A stretch of 64,000 nucleotides of DNA from UBA11403 sp963784615. Lineage in GTDB: Bacteria > Pseudomonadota > Gammaproteobacteria > Legionellales > Legionellaceae. Positions 1-8,465 of the stretch are shown here, piece by piece; the stretch's first letter is position 1; each line of letters begins with the position of its first letter. The stretch spans positions 620,001 to 684,000 of the forward strand of contig CAWASG010000001.1 in NCBI GenBank assembly GCA_963784615.1. The letters run 5' to 3'. Position numbers and translations under genes: made by a program. The notes under the pieces were generated by a model. It saw only the letters and a list, made by a program, of their open reading frames with translations, was not told the origin of the DNA and made no database searches.

Positions 1-441
1 GTTTTAACCGCCCGTGACTCAGTAGACGACCGCATTAAAGGCCTGGATAGTGGTGCAGATGATTACATCACAAAACCCTTCGATTTGAATGAACTCTCCG
101 CGCGGATAAGAGCACTGACCCGCCGATCTCAAGGGCGCGCAGATGCGGAAATTCACTATCAAAACATTACCCTGGATCCAGCCTCACAAACCGTCACTAT
201 GGATAATTCGCTTATCAGTTTGGCAAGGCGAGAATTTGCATTACTATTAAAGCTATTAGAAAATAATGGCCAGGTATTATCTCGTGAACAATTGATGCAG
301 AGCATCTATAGCTGGGATGATGATGTCGACAGTAATACTCTTGAAGTTCACATCCACAATTTACGTAAAAAATTAAATGGGAATTTTATTCGCACGATTC
401 GTGGAATTGGATATATGGCGGAGAAGGATACAAAATCTTAA
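1..441 (+). CDS. OmpR/PhoB-family response regulator, 5'-truncated by window edge
   Basis: The reading frame is open from base 1, so this is the C-terminal 146 codons of a longer gene. It keeps the end of the receiver domain (LTARD, then GADDYITKPF with the conserved Lys of the phosphorylation site region) and a full winged-helix DNA-binding domain (RREFALLLKLLENNGQVLSR ... LRKKLNGNFIRTIRGIGYM). This architecture is that of OmpR/PhoB regulators, closest in feel to PmrA/QseB. The sensor kinase at 559-1962 follows on the same strand, separated by a palindromic repeat, so the two form a two-component system. The TTG at base 85 is not the real start. The signal it senses cannot be told from sequence. 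Confidence 0.93.
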   Translation, partial: VLTARDSVDDRIKGLDSGADDYITKPFDLNELSARIRALTRRSQGRADAEIHYQNITLDPASQTVTMDNSLISLARREFALLLKLLENNGQVLSREQLMQSIYSWDDDVDSNTLEVHIHNLRKKLNGNFIRTIRGIGYMAEKDTKS

Positions 442-458
442 CGTAACCTTGTTTACGT

Positions 459-541
459 GTAGGTTAGGTTGAGGCCTTGAGCCGAAGCCCAACAAAATCA
501 TCCATGTTGGGCTTCGGCTTACCCGCCTCAACCCAACCTAC
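459..541. repeat. Palindromic repeat, GTAGGTTRGG...CCCAACCTAC family, copy 1
   Basis: Near-perfect inverted repeat beginning GTAGGTTAGG and ending CCAACCTAC, with an inner palindrome around GAAGCCCAAC / GTTGGGCTTC. It sits between the response regulator and kinase genes. Related copies lie at 53412-53486, 59828-59902 and, shortened, 61196-61235. RNA from it would form a long hairpin that could modulate expression of the downstream kinase. Confidence 0.85.
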
Positions 542-558
542 ATAAACACAGGTGAATT

Positions 559-1962
559 ATGCCAACATCAATCCGTAAATTTCTTCTCATCAACTTGCTA
601 CTCGCGATCGCCATCACAACAACGCTCACAGCGATTGGGAACTACTATTTAGATGAAAAAGACATTCATGAGCATCTGGATATCATTATGGCGGTTTCGG
701 CCTTATCTTATCAGGCTCTATTAGGCAATGATCTGCAAAAGCGACCACTGAATGAAATACAAGCTCGACTGGATAACATTCCTGTCGAGATTCAACACTA
801 TTTTAAAAACTCATTCATTGATAATCAGGTCCCCGCCCACTATTTAAATAAATTTAGCTTTCAAATATTGGACGGCGATGGAAAATTGCTCCTGCATTCA
901 TCCACCGCCCCCAAAATACCGCTCTCAACATCAAAAGATGGCTTTAGAGACAAAATCATCGACAATCAAAAATGGCGAGTATTTGCATCCCAGAATCACA
1001 CAACCGGAACGCGCACTGTACTGGCTGAGCGTTATGATACACGCAATGAACTCGGAACATTGATTACAGAGGATGATCTCTACATCATGCTCCTGACATT
1101 TCCGCTATCAGGACTACTCATTTGGATCATTATCGGACGAGGGTTGAACAGCCTCGATCGCGTAGCCGAAGAAGTGTCGAACCGAGCCCCTTCTTATCTG
1201 GAGCCCGTTAATCTTAAAAACGTTCCTGAGGAAATCAAACCCGTCATTGATGAACTGAATCAATTATTCCATCGACTCAAAGATGGCTTTGATCGAGAAA
1301 AACGGTTTGCTGCAGATGCGGCACATGAATTGCGCACGCCGCTTGCCGCCATTAAAGCCCAAGCGCAAGTTGCCTTCAATGCAACGTCTGTTGATGAAAA
1401 AAATGAAGCACTCAAAAAGCTCATTGCCAGCGTGAATCGAAGTACGCACGTTGTACAGCAATTATTAACCATGAGTAAACTCGTACCTGAAGCAGGAACC
1501 ATGAATGATTTAGTTAAAATTGATTTAGCTAAACTCACCCAGGATTTACTAGCAACACTCGCTCAAACAGCGATCGATAAGAATATTGATCTCGAATTTG
1601 AAAGCGATATACAGCCCCAAAAAATCACCGGAAATGCGACGGCCATCAGTATTCTGATTCGAAACTTGGTCGATAATGCAATCCGCTATACCCATGAAGG
1701 CGGTCGCGTCATCGTTTGCGTTGAAACGATCAAAAACGAAATCGTATTGAAAGTATCAGACGATGGCCCAGGTATTCCAGACGAATTGCGCGCGCGTGTA
1801 TTTGAACGATTTTTCAGAGTCATTGGCAATAAAAGCCAAGGTAGCGGCCTTGGGCTCGGCATCGTCCAACAAATCTGTGATCTGCATCACGCAAAGGTAA
1901 CGCTTGAATCTCCTAAAACAGGAACGGGATTAATCGTCACGGTTTATTTTCCAGCGAAGTAG
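559..1962 (+). CDS. Two-component sensor histidine kinase (QseC/PmrB-like)
   Basis: 467 aa inner-membrane sensor kinase. A first transmembrane helix at about residues 7-26, a periplasmic region of about 145 residues, a second helix at about 175-193, then a linker. The phospho-acceptor box is HELRTPLA with His256. The ATP-binding domain has the N box (NLVDNAIRYT, about 369-378), G1 box (DDGPGIP, 401-407), F box (FERFF) and G2 box (GSGLGLG, 428-434). All catalytic motifs are intact. It should phosphorylate the response regulator encoded just upstream. The ligand is unknown; the domain order resembles QseC/PmrB kinases. Confidence 0.93.
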   Translation: MPTSIRKFLLINLLLAIAITTTLTAIGNYYLDEKDIHEHLDIIMAVSALSYQALLGNDLQKRPLNEIQARLDNIPVEIQHYFKNSFIDNQVPAHYLNKFSFQILDGDGKLLLHSSTAPKIPLSTSKDGFRDKIIDNQKWRVFASQNHTTGTRTVLAERYDTRNELGTLITEDDLYIMLLTFPLSGLLIWIIIGRGLNSLDRVAEEVSNRAPSYLEPVNLKNVPEEIKPVIDELNQLFHRLKDGFDREKRFAADAAHELRTPLAAIKAQAQVAFNATSVDEKNEALKKLIASVNRSTHVVQQLLTMSKLVPEAGTMNDLVKIDLAKLTQDLLATLAQTAIDKNIDLEFESDIQPQKITGNATAISILIRNLVDNAIRYTHEGGRVIVCVETIKNEIVLKVSDDGPGIPDELRARVFERFFRVIGNKSQGSGLGLGIVQQICDLHHAKVTLESPKTGTGLIVTVYFPAK

Positions 1963-2004
1963 GTCGGGTGTTTCAATGCATGAGCACCATGAAATGAATA
2001 TAAC

Positions 2005-2106
2005 GTATCCTCTCGATATCGCAGGGTAACCTCAGACGCCGACTTTCTGCAGCTTGTCCGCGGAAAGTCGGCAATCAGGTTTTACCCTGTGATATCGAGA
2101 GGATAC
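2005..2106. mobile_element. Palindromic MITE-like element (GTATCC...GGATAC family), copy A1
   Basis: 102-bp palindrome starting GTATCCTCTCGATATCGCAG and ending with its inverse. An inner hairpin pairs GCCGACTTTC with GAAAGTCGGC. It is flanked by an almost perfect 8-bp duplication (AATATAAC at 1997-2004, AATATGAC at 2107-2114), which points to insertion by transposition. Copies with exact 8-bp duplications are at 4499-4588 and 52401-52557. It lies between convergent genes. Confidence 0.85.
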
Positions 2107-2225
2107 AATATGACACTATAGAATTGCTCTAACAACCACATCGCCTTGTTTTATCTTGTGTTACATTGAAAAGCCCGCTATGCGGGCACTACAAAATAAA
2201 AGTCAAAAGAAAAGGGTTAAAGTGA

Positions 2226-3710
2226 TTAAGGGGTAAAGCTTCGAACACACCTTACTCGGTAAAAGGTGCCCTTGTTGGCGACGACATCACTACCCCCACT
2301 GAAATCCTGGCCCCACGCAGAGATACCACCGTTCTCGATAGAACCCCAGTATGTAGAGCTGTCGAAACCACCAATAGCAGCTCGATGGGTATAAAGACAG
2401 TTCAGTTGGCCAGAAAGGCCCATGTTAAATCCAGCAGGTAAAAACCAATCGTCGTAGCAAGCATTTCCGGCTTCGCAAGGTGCATTTCCTTGCGAGTCGA
2501 TTGCGTAGTTTTCACAAAGTTGAGCTGCATAAGGAGTGCCTCCGTTATTTCCCAAAGCAAGGACAATTGCTGAGGTGTTGGTGGCGCCATCTGAATTGCT
2601 ATTGGCACCAGTAACTATGCCGGAACCGCCCCATTCGATACCAGCACTATTATCCGCAGTAGCAGCAATCAAATTGTTCCCGCCGCTATTTAGACAAGCA
2701 ATCGTCCCACCGTAAGCCGATTGTCCAACAGTCGTGGTTAAATAAGTATAACCATTGGTCTCTGTCGCACTACCGCTTGGCGTTGTAATCACCACATCAA
2801 CAGCGCCGGTTGCATGAGCCGGTGTTATTGCAGTCACCGTTGTTGAGCTCACAACGTGAACACTAGTGGCAGCGGTGCCTCCAAACGTAATACCTGTAGC
2901 GCCAGTCAATCCAGTGCCTGTTAACGTTACACCCGTACCTCCTGAAGCAGCGCCTGAAGAAGGGTTGACATTGCTCAGTGTGACTCCTGAATCAACTTCA
3001 ATCGCGGCTGTAACAGCATTGGTATTGGTTCCTTGAATAGGAAAATCAGTTTGCGATACAACGGTGCTTCCAGGGGTATAGGTCAACGTACAGGTGCCAA
3101 GCGGCAATAAATTCGCACACATATTTCCTGTTTCTGTTACATTCCCATCCAATGCTGTGCCTGTAAAATTGGACTGGATATTCGTTGCCGCTATGGTTAA
3201 AGACATATTGTTGATGGTCAACGTGCCGGTTGAACCATTCGCAGTTAAGGTCAAGGGGGAATTGGTGACGGTAATCGTTGCATAGCTAATCGGTGGGGCT
3301 TGAGTGATATGCAGAATATTACGTAAAGCAGGACGATAGCATTGAAGCGTTGAGCCTTGCTCGCAAACATCTGGGCCACCTGAAATGCGTTGCGCTAACT
3401 GGCTGCCATTCACCTGTAAAGAGAGTGTACAAGACGCGCCGCCAACTAAAACAAATGGATTGCTGCAAACGTTTAGTCCTGTCGTTACTTGAGTAATCGC
3501 TGGAATAGATTGCATCTTGAGCGTATGAATTTTTCTGGATTGATTGGTCACACGATATTGCACGATAGCTATATCATCTGATGGAATCGAAACTGTGGTT
3601 GCGGTTAATGGGGTAAATGTCCATGAAGGAGCGCCTGCTTGCACGGTGGTCATGCAGAGGGTTGCTAATAGCCCCCCGATGAGGCGATTTTTTAAATGCA
3701 TTATTGTCAT
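2226..3710 (-). CDS. Secreted IPT/TIG-domain protein with C-terminal DUF1566-like domain
   Basis: 494 aa, Ser/Thr/Gly-rich exported protein. The signal peptide ends near VQA (residue 25). Residues about 30-240 form Ig-like repeats with paired cysteines. Residues about 243-325 are an IPT/TIG domain (VNPSSGAASGGTGVTLTGTG ... PSGSATETNGYTY). The C-terminal 165 residues have the Trp/Cys pattern of DUF1566/Lcl domains (DDWFLPAG ... STYWGS ... YRVRCVR). A Shine-Dalgarno AAGGAA precedes ATG 3710 by six bases. It begins 9 bp after the beta-barrel gene 3720-4472 on the same strand, so the two are probably co-transcribed. A surface adhesin-like role is inferred from domains only. Confidence 0.8.
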   Translation of the reverse strand: MTIMHLKNRLIGGLLATLCMTTVQAGAPSWTFTPLTATTVSIPSDDIAIVQYRVTNQSRKIHTLKMQSIPAITQVTTGLNVCSNPFVLVGGASCTLSLQVNGSQLAQRISGGPDVCEQGSTLQCYRPALRNILHITQAPPISYATITVTNSPLTLTANGSTGTLTINNMSLTIAATNIQSNFTGTALDGNVTETGNMCANLLPLGTCTLTYTPGSTVVSQTDFPIQGTNTNAVTAAIEVDSGVTLSNVNPSSGAASGGTGVTLTGTGLTGATGITFGGTAATSVHVVSSTTVTAITPAHATGAVDVVITTPSGSATETNGYTYLTTTVGQSAYGGTIACLNSGGNNLIAATADNSAGIEWGGSGIVTGANSNSDGATNTSAIVLALGNNGGTPYAAQLCENYAIDSQGNAPCEAGNACYDDWFLPAGFNMGLSGQLNCLYTHRAAIGGFDSSTYWGSIENGGISAWGQDFSGGSDVVANKGTFYRVRCVRSFTP

Positions 3711-3719
3711 CTTTATTCC

Positions 3720-4472
3720 TTATGCCAAATAAGTCAGGTTAAACAGCACGCCTTTGGTGTATAGGTGGCGAAGTGCAAGTCCATTGTTTAATGTTTGCCC
3801 AGCCGCACGTCCGAGGCTGCTTCGACCCCAGTCGGCAAATTCATAACCAACACCCGCTTGCCAATGGGCGTTCAATGCTTTTTGAACACCAGCGCCCAGC
3901 GTATAGGTGAAATCAGATTTCGTATGCGATGCAAAATTAGGATTGGGAAGCGCTTCAAAAATAGTCGGTGTGTTTTCAAAATCCCGCGATTTATTAAAGC
4001 CAACGCCTACACTGCCACTGATCCAGGGTGTAAGCCAATAGCCTCTTTCAGCTAATAGTTTCCCTTTTACAGCAATATGCGTGTGTTGGATGTGGTAACG
4101 ATATACATAATTATTAAATTGTGGGTCTGCATCATCCCAAATCGATCCTGACGGTTTGGCATGACTAGTGGCGGCAACGGCTAGCCCCAATTGTCCTAAT
4201 ATTGACTGCGATAGTGTTTTTTGCAGGCCTACAAAAATTTCGCCATTGAAGAAGCCGTGAGTGTCTCGTTGAGCGGCATAGGTTCTTTCTATCGTTGGGG
4301 TTAGGTTAAACGTTTGCGTTTTTCCGCCACGCTCCCAAACCGGACCCACACTAACAGAGGTCACCCATAACCGAGGAGATTGAGGCTCAGCAACTGGCCC
4401 CATCGTACCGGCAAAGCCCTGTGTACACGAGAGAATGGCCGCCGCCAGGGAAAAAGCATGCGAATGTTTCAT
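3720..4472 (-). CDS. Outer-membrane beta-barrel protein
   Basis: 250 aa from ATG 4472, which has an AAGGAG ribosome site six bases upstream. The open frame extends to 4634, but that extension is translated palindromic repeat and is rejected. A signal peptide (residues 1-22, ending QGFAG) is followed by alternating hydrophobic/polar strands, and the chain closes with the aromatic-rich VLFNLTYLA typical of outer-membrane barrels. It resembles the 8-strand Opacity/OmpA-like barrels common in Legionella and Coxiella. A MITE inserted 27 bp upstream of the start may affect its promoter or leader. Confidence 0.78.
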   Translation of the reverse strand: MKHSHAFSLAAAILSCTQGFAGTMGPVAEPQSPRLWVTSVSVGPVWERGGKTQTFNLTPTIERTYAAQRDTHGFFNGEIFVGLQKTLSQSILGQLGLAVAATSHAKPSGSIWDDADPQFNNYVYRYHIQHTHIAVKGKLLAERGYWLTPWISGSVGVGFNKSRDFENTPTIFEALPNPNFASHTKSDFTYTLGAGVQKALNAHWQAGVGYEFADWGRSSLGRAAGQTLNNGLALRHLYTKGVLFNLTYLA

Positions 4473-4498
4473 AAGCGCTCCTTGCATATAAAAAGAAT

Positions 4499-4588
4499 GT
4501 ATCCTTTCGATATCGCAGGGAAATCTAAGCGCCGACTTTCCGCGGCTTGTCCGCGGAAAGTCGGCGCCCTGCGATATCGAAAGGATAC
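4499..4588. mobile_element. Palindromic MITE-like element, copy A2, with 8-bp target duplication
   Basis: 90-bp palindrome of the GTATCC...GGATAC family. It is flanked by a perfect direct repeat AAAAGAAT (4491-4498 and 4589-4596). The inner stem pairs GCCGACTTTCCGCGG with its complement around a short loop. It sits in the 5' leader region of the beta-barrel gene. Confidence 0.9.
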
Positions 4589-4596
4589 AAAAGAAT

Positions 4597-4950
4597 GTTA
4601 CTGGGGCTATGACCACGTCCACGGCCATCAGCAAGCTTATTTTGTCATTAGGTCTTCAAAGGCCCCAAAACGGCCCCATTACATAATGACATACTCTATC
4701 GTAATCATAAAGTTACATTTCACCAACTGCCCTTTCAACAACGCATCTACTTTCTCTTGGTTCAATACAATATGATCACCTCGTGTGCATTACTGGGTGC
4801 TCGCAGCGAATTACATTCTCTGTTGCAAGGTAAAAATAGCGGGCATGACGGGTTGCTTGGTTGTAAGCAGACTGAATTAAGAATGGCGTGCAATATAGCG
4901 CGGCGCTCCGAAAGACGAACCAGTCAAAACAATGTGGAAAAGATGGGCGA
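4597..4950. other. Intergenic region, 354 bp, no convincing gene
   Basis: Short frames on both strands lack ribosome sites and recognisable protein features. The segment 4904-4933 (CTCCGAAAGACGAACCAGTCAAAAC) resembles 35050-35075 and the arms of the repeat at 37866-38060, so it looks like half of a dispersed repeat. Confidence 0.5.
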
Positions 4951-5331
4951 CTAATCAAATTTCACGATGACCTTTGTAGCGGTTGCACTGGAAGGTTCCC
5001 AAGGTTGCGCGTAACTGAAGCTTAGCTCAGCTTGCTTTGGGTATGATTTTCCCTTTCGCAATTGAAAAGAGAAAACCATTTGACCACCAGCGCCGATCAG
5101 CTTGGATTGGGGCGAGATATAGTGCTTGGAGGTCAATTTGAAGAGAGACTCGTCAAATTTCTTAACGGTCCATTGATAGCCCGTAGTGGGATTAGCTGGT
5201 AGAGTCACATCAAACGCAGGGGCTGCGCGGTTGGCATGAAGGGTCAGTGTCTTTTGGCCATAAGCCAACCACGAACTCATACAAAGCGTAACGACAACAA
5301 CCCATCGCAGCCCCACAAGTTGCACTTTCAT
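4951..5331 (-). CDS. Chagasin-type cysteine protease inhibitor (I42 family)
   Basis: 126 aa with a signal peptide (to about residue 25, SWLAYGQ). The mature part carries the three chagasin loops in order: NPTTGY (about 48-53), the Gly-rich GAGGQ (about 81-85), and a PWE segment (about 111-113) where the family usually has RPW. The length and order match I42 inhibitors, which block papain-like proteases. It is likely periplasmic or secreted; whether it targets the cell's own or a host protease is unknown. It is followed at three bases' distance by the gene at 5335-5625, in tandem on the minus strand. Confidence 0.82.
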   Translation of the reverse strand: MKVQLVGLRWVVVVTLCMSSWLAYGQKTLTLHANRAAPAFDVTLPANPTTGYQWTVKKFDESLFKLTSKHYISPQSKLIGAGGQMVFSFQLRKGKSYPKQAELSFSYAQPWEPSSATATKVIVKFD

Positions 5332-5334
5332 CGA

Positions 5335-5625
5335 TTATACTTCTTTCTTCTTGTGCTCTTTCACGGGCTTATCACACTCTCCGCCCTCTGCGCATTTATC
5401 TGCATCACAGACTTCACCATGCGTATGACAATGGCATCGACAACCGAAATAGCAAAAATGTTTATGACCCAATAGCGCCAGACCAACCACAAACATCGCT
5501 ACGATACCAAAACTATCCCAAGCAATGATAGTGAGTATTGTTGCGATGACCAAAAATGCTATGCCCAGCATCTCATATCGATTGCTCCAGCAGCAACCAC
5601 TCCATTTGTTATCTTTTAAATTCAT
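5335..5625 (-). CDS. Small Cys/His-rich membrane protein
   Basis: 96 aa from ATG 5625 (AAGGAG six bases upstream; ATG 5628 is the alternative). A hydrophobic segment (about residues 20-52) probably forms two short transmembrane helices. It is followed by a cluster rich in Cys and His (HKHFCYFGCRCHCHTHGEVC, then CAEGGEC) and a Lys-rich tail. The cluster could bind a metal, but no known family is recognised. It lies directly upstream of the chagasin-like inhibitor gene, so the two are likely one transcript. Confidence 0.65.
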   Translation of the reverse strand: MNLKDNKWSGCCWSNRYEMLGIAFLVIATILTIIAWDSFGIVAMFVVGLALLGHKHFCYFGCRCHCHTHGEVCDADKCAEGGECDKPVKEHKKKEV

Positions 5626-6041
5626 CATCAGCTCCTTGATATGTCTCAATACAATATAGACTTGGTTTATTTCCAGTCCTAAAAACAGTATAGAACACTA
5701 AATGGAATTGTACATAATTAATATTTGTTTAATATTTGTTTTATTGTTGCGCTTTCGCGAAAAATTATAGCATTTATAACGCAACTGCCCCGGCGCATGT
5801 TAAAAGGGTACGGACCTACTTTTTTTATATGTATCATAAAAAAAATCTGTTTTTTTGCAGCAAAATTTCAAAGCGTTGCTATGCTGATATTAGGGGCTCT
5901 TGACAATTCACTTAAAGCCCCAACGAGCAATGGCCTATCCACGGATCCCATCAATGAATTTAGGGAGTGAGGCGTGGGCTTTCAAAGAAACGTCAACAAA
6001 CACAAGTGGTTAGTGATTTTTACAGGATACAAGGATGAGTC
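5626..6041. other. Intergenic region, 416 bp
   Basis: AT-rich divergent spacer between the Cys/His-rich membrane protein and the deacetylase. A weak open frame (5725-5970) has no ribosome site or family features and is not called. The spacer should hold both divergent promoters; TTGACA at about 5899-5904 is a possible -35 element for the rightward one. Confidence 0.4.
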
Positions 6042-6899
6042 ATGTTAAAAACATACACCAAAAGCATATTGATGGCGCTTGCACTTGTTGTAAATTCGTC
6101 TCAAGCCGCCGATAAACAAATTAGTATCACCATAGATGACTTACCTTTTGTTGGTCACGGCGCTTCATCAAAAGAGATAAAGAGCGGCAAAGATCGCTTT
6201 AACCAAATTCTGCAAGCATTAATTAACGAACAAGTCCCAGCAACCGGGTTTGTAATCGCCGGCGCAATCGCCAAAGGACAATGGCAACTGCTAGAGAATT
6301 TCCAAAAGGAAGGCTTTACGATTGGCAATCACACTTATACCCACGCCAATTTGAATGAAATCGGCGCCGAAAAATATATTAAAGAAATCGCGAAGGCCGA
6401 TAAACGTTTATTACCACTCATGACCGAGAAAAAATATTTCAGATACCCCTATCTTGCTGAAGGACGCGGCGGCAATAGACATGCTGTTCAGGCATACTTA
6501 GCTGAGAATCAATACATAATCGCTCCCGTCACCATTGACAGCAAGGATTTTCTTTTTAACATGCAATTATTAGCCGTCAACTGGCACCATCGAGCTGATC
6601 GCCTGGAAAAGATAAAACAACGCTATCTCAGCTATATTTGGAAACAAACGGAAATCGCTGAAAAAATGGCTCACGGCAAACCCACAAAACAAATCCTCCT
6701 GCTGCATGCAAACCTATTAAATAGCCATTTAATGGGTGATGTGATTCAACTCTATAAAGAGCATGGTTATCGGTTTATTAGTCTTGAAGAAGCGCTAACC
6801 CCCAATCAACCCGATCCAAAAAGAGTAGAGGCCAGTCTCACAACGTTTGCAAATAGATTTGCCAGTATTCAAGCATTCACGCATAATCTGACAATTTAG
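6042..6899 (+). CDS. Polysaccharide deacetylase (NodB-homology family)
   Basis: 285 aa; signal peptide residues 1-22 (SSQAA). NodB motifs appear in order: TIDDLPF with the catalytic/metal Asp pair at 32-33, GNHTYTHANL (motif 2, metal His residues), RYPYL (motif 3), and a C-terminal LLLHANLLN (motif 5). This predicts a metal-dependent periplasmic enzyme removing acetyl groups from an amino-sugar polymer or peptidoglycan. An AAGGA site lies about seven bases before the ATG. yggX follows after 10 bp in the same direction. The actual substrate is not visible. Confidence 0.85.
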   Translation: MLKTYTKSILMALALVVNSSQAADKQISITIDDLPFVGHGASSKEIKSGKDRFNQILQALINEQVPATGFVIAGAIAKGQWQLLENFQKEGFTIGNHTYTHANLNEIGAEKYIKEIAKADKRLLPLMTEKKYFRYPYLAEGRGGNRHAVQAYLAENQYIIAPVTIDSKDFLFNMQLLAVNWHHRADRLEKIKQRYLSYIWKQTEIAEKMAHGKPTKQILLLHANLLNSHLMGDVIQLYKEHGYRFISLEEALTPNQPDPKRVEASLTTFANRFASIQAFTHNLTI

Positions 6900-6909
6900 G
6901 ATCGTATCT

Positions 6910-7179
6910 ATGTCAAAGACCATCTTTTGTATCAAACTCAAACAAGAAGCTGAAGCGATGAGTGCGCCGCCATTTCCTGGGGAATTAGGAAATAAAATAT
7001 TCAATCAAGTATCACAGCAAGCATGGACCATGTGGCTTGCACATCAAACCATGCTGATTAACGAATATCGCCTCAGTCTCGCCGATTCAAAATCGCGCGC
7101 ATTTTTGATTGAAGAGATGGAAAAGTATTTTTTTGGCGAAGGGTCCAAAAAACCATCAGGTTTTGTCGATCAACAATAA
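6910..7179 (+). CDS. yggX: Probable Fe(2+)-trafficking protein YggX
   Basis: 89 aa, the normal family length. It has the conserved N-terminal FCIKLKQEAE with Cys7, then APPFPGELG and the Trp-containing helix AWTMWLAHQTMLINEYRL. YggX proteins are cytosolic and protect iron-sulfur clusters from oxidation. Directly after the deacetylase gene and upstream of tRNA-Phe. Confidence 0.93.
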   Translation: MSKTIFCIKLKQEAEAMSAPPFPGELGNKIFNQVSQQAWTMWLAHQTMLINEYRLSLADSKSRAFLIEEMEKYFFGEGSKKPSGFVDQQ

Positions 7180-7205
7180 ATTTTACTAAAAATTTAAAGA
7201 AAAAC

Positions 7206-7234
7206 TTGACTCCAAATCAATATCGTCGTTAAAT
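7206..7234 (+). promoter_or_regulatory. Probable sigma-70 promoter of tRNA-Phe
   Basis: TTGACT at 7206-7211, a 17-bp spacer, then TTAAAT at 7229-7234, ending 13 bp before the mature tRNA 5' end. Confidence 0.6.
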
Positions 7235-7247
7235 AGCACCCACAAGT

Positions 7248-7323
7248 GGCTAGATAGCTCAGTCGGTAGAGCAAAGGATTGAAAATCCTTGTGTCCCTGG
7301 TTCGATTCCAGGTCTGGCCACCA
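7248..7323 (+). tRNA. tRNA-Phe (GAA anticodon)
   Basis: 76 nt including an encoded CCA. The acceptor stem pairs GGCTAGA with TCTGGCC; the anticodon loop reads TTGAAAA within stem GGAT/ATCC, giving anticodon GAA; the T arm is CCTGG-TTCGATT-CCAGG. Its 3' part is the integration site of the island, and the duplicate end lies at 17441-17490. Confidence 0.97.
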
Positions 7324-7327
7324 TGTA
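7278..7327. repeat. attL-like 50-bp direct repeat
   Basis: Runs from the anticodon region of tRNA-Phe to four bases past CCA. Identical to 17441-17490. The left copy retains the complete tRNA gene. Confidence 0.95.
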
Positions 7328-7573
7328 AATTCAATATAATCAATATGTTCTGAGAGATTCAAAAGACGGTCAAATAAGAATATTTATTGTAGTAGGCCTA
7401 TAGTAGGACAAATAAATAATATATTCGAAGTTAACCAAATTAATTCAGTAATCATCTACTTCTTTTTATTATCACAATCACCTACACTCGAACTTAAAAA
7501 AATCATGCCCTTCGGTTGATTCTGTCTCGAATGAATCTATAATCATAATATATATACATTGGAATTGACTGTT

Positions 7574-7771
7574 ATGAAAAATAAACCCACGCCACCTAAG
7601 ACCATAAAATCGGCCACGAAAAATAGCGCCATTAAAAAGACAATGATATCTAAAAATGCTCCTGTATCTTCAAAACCTCGAGTTACTGCCACAATAGGTG
7701 AAGTTAAGGCCGCTGGTAACAAAGTCATGAAGAAATATAACATTGCAATTAAAAAGCTTGCTGACCGTTAA
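7574..7771 (+). CDS. Small Lys-rich protein, putative partner (antitoxin) of the Doc toxin
   Basis: 65 aa from ATG 7574; an upstream TTG at 7559 is less likely. Strongly basic and rich in Lys, Ala, Thr and Ser, somewhat like histone H1 tails; no Phd/YefM or AbrB motif is visible. The stop is one base before the toxin ATG (7773), the tight spacing expected of a toxin-antitoxin pair. Function is inferred from position only. Confidence 0.6.
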   Translation: MKNKPTPPKTIKSATKNSAIKKTMISKNAPVSSKPRVTATIGEVKAAGNKVMKKYNIAIKKLADR

Positions 7772-7772
7772 C

Positions 7773-8162
7773 ATGGCAATCAAATATTTAACAGCTGAAC
7801 ACGTTCTTTCTTATCACGATGATATTCTAAGAGGAACTCTAGAAGATAAAGGGTTAGCTGCCCATACCTCCATTAATTCAGCGTTACATAGAATCGATGA
7901 TCATATACTCTATGCCGACCTGGATGATATTTATGAAATCGCAGCTCTATACGGTATAGCCATTGCTAAAGGGCACTGCTTTAATAATGGTAATAAACGC
8001 ACTGCTCTCGTCAGCATGATAGCATTTTTAGAAATTAATAATATCGAGATTGATGTGGCTGACGACGTTATTGAAGAAGTGATGGTCGATATAGCGACTA
8101 ATAAAATGGATATAAATCAATTAACCAATTGGTTAAAACAACACAGTAAATTCATTGAGTAA
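7773..8162 (+). CDS. Doc-type (Fic-fold) death-on-curing toxin
   Basis: 129 aa from ATG 7773. The Fic/Doc active-site loop reads HCFNNGNKR (residues 68-76), matching the Doc consensus HxFx[ND][AG]NKR, and the length is that of Doc proteins. Doc kinases phosphorylate elongation factor Tu and stop translation. The partner gene lies immediately upstream. It converges with the Xre gene, whose stop codon is directly adjacent (8163). Confidence 0.88.
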   Translation: MAIKYLTAEHVLSYHDDILRGTLEDKGLAAHTSINSALHRIDDHILYADLDDIYEIAALYGIAIAKGHCFNNGNKRTALVSMIAFLEINNIEIDVADDVIEEVMVDIATNKMDINQLTNWLKQHSKFIE

Positions 8163-8429
8163 TCAGTTTTTTGGATTATGCAACTCAGTCAAATTCGGAA
8201 CTAGTTCCCCAACATCAACCCCCAAAGCAAAAGCAATCTGAATTAAATTTTGAATCGATATATTTTGCTCGCCACGCTCTACGCGTCCCATATAAGTACG
8301 CCCCATTCCGGCCGCGTCAGCGATCCCCTCTTGAGAATATCCTTTAGCCATGCGGGCAGCTTTGATCTTCAGGCCTAATTTTACAAGATTTTGATGTTTT
8401 TCTTTCATATAGAAAGTTAAAACGATCAC
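8163..8429 (-). CDS. Xre-family transcriptional regulator
   Basis: 88 aa if translated from 8429, or 81 aa from ATG 8408 (MKEKHQ). A single helix-turn-helix domain of the Cro/CI type: KIKAARMAKGYSQEGIADAA, RTYMGRVERGEQNISIQNL, ALGVDVGELV. The gene ends exactly against the doc gene. Two short palindromes upstream of its start (8430-8465) look like an operator, suggesting autorepression. It may be the island's regulator rather than part of the Doc module. Confidence 0.87.
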   Translation of the reverse strand: MIVLTFYMKEKHQNLVKLGLKIKAARMAKGYSQEGIADAAGMGRTYMGRVERGEQNISIQNLIQIAFALGVDVGELVPNLTELHNPKN

Positions 8430-8465
8430 ACCCTATAGGTGCCACGCCTAATAGGTGGCATTTAT
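8430..8465. promoter_or_regulatory. Putative operator of the Xre regulator
   Basis: Contains CCTATAGG (8432-8439) and CCTAATAGG (about 8446-8454) one helical turn apart, overlaid by an inverted repeat TGCCAC...GTGGCA. Position right before the xre start supports autoregulation. Confidence 0.5.

Noticed and set aside
4473..4634. N-terminal extension of the beta-barrel gene (frame open to 4634)
   Set aside because: The extension is translated MITE sequence; ATG 4472 has a good ribosome site and begins a clean signal peptide.
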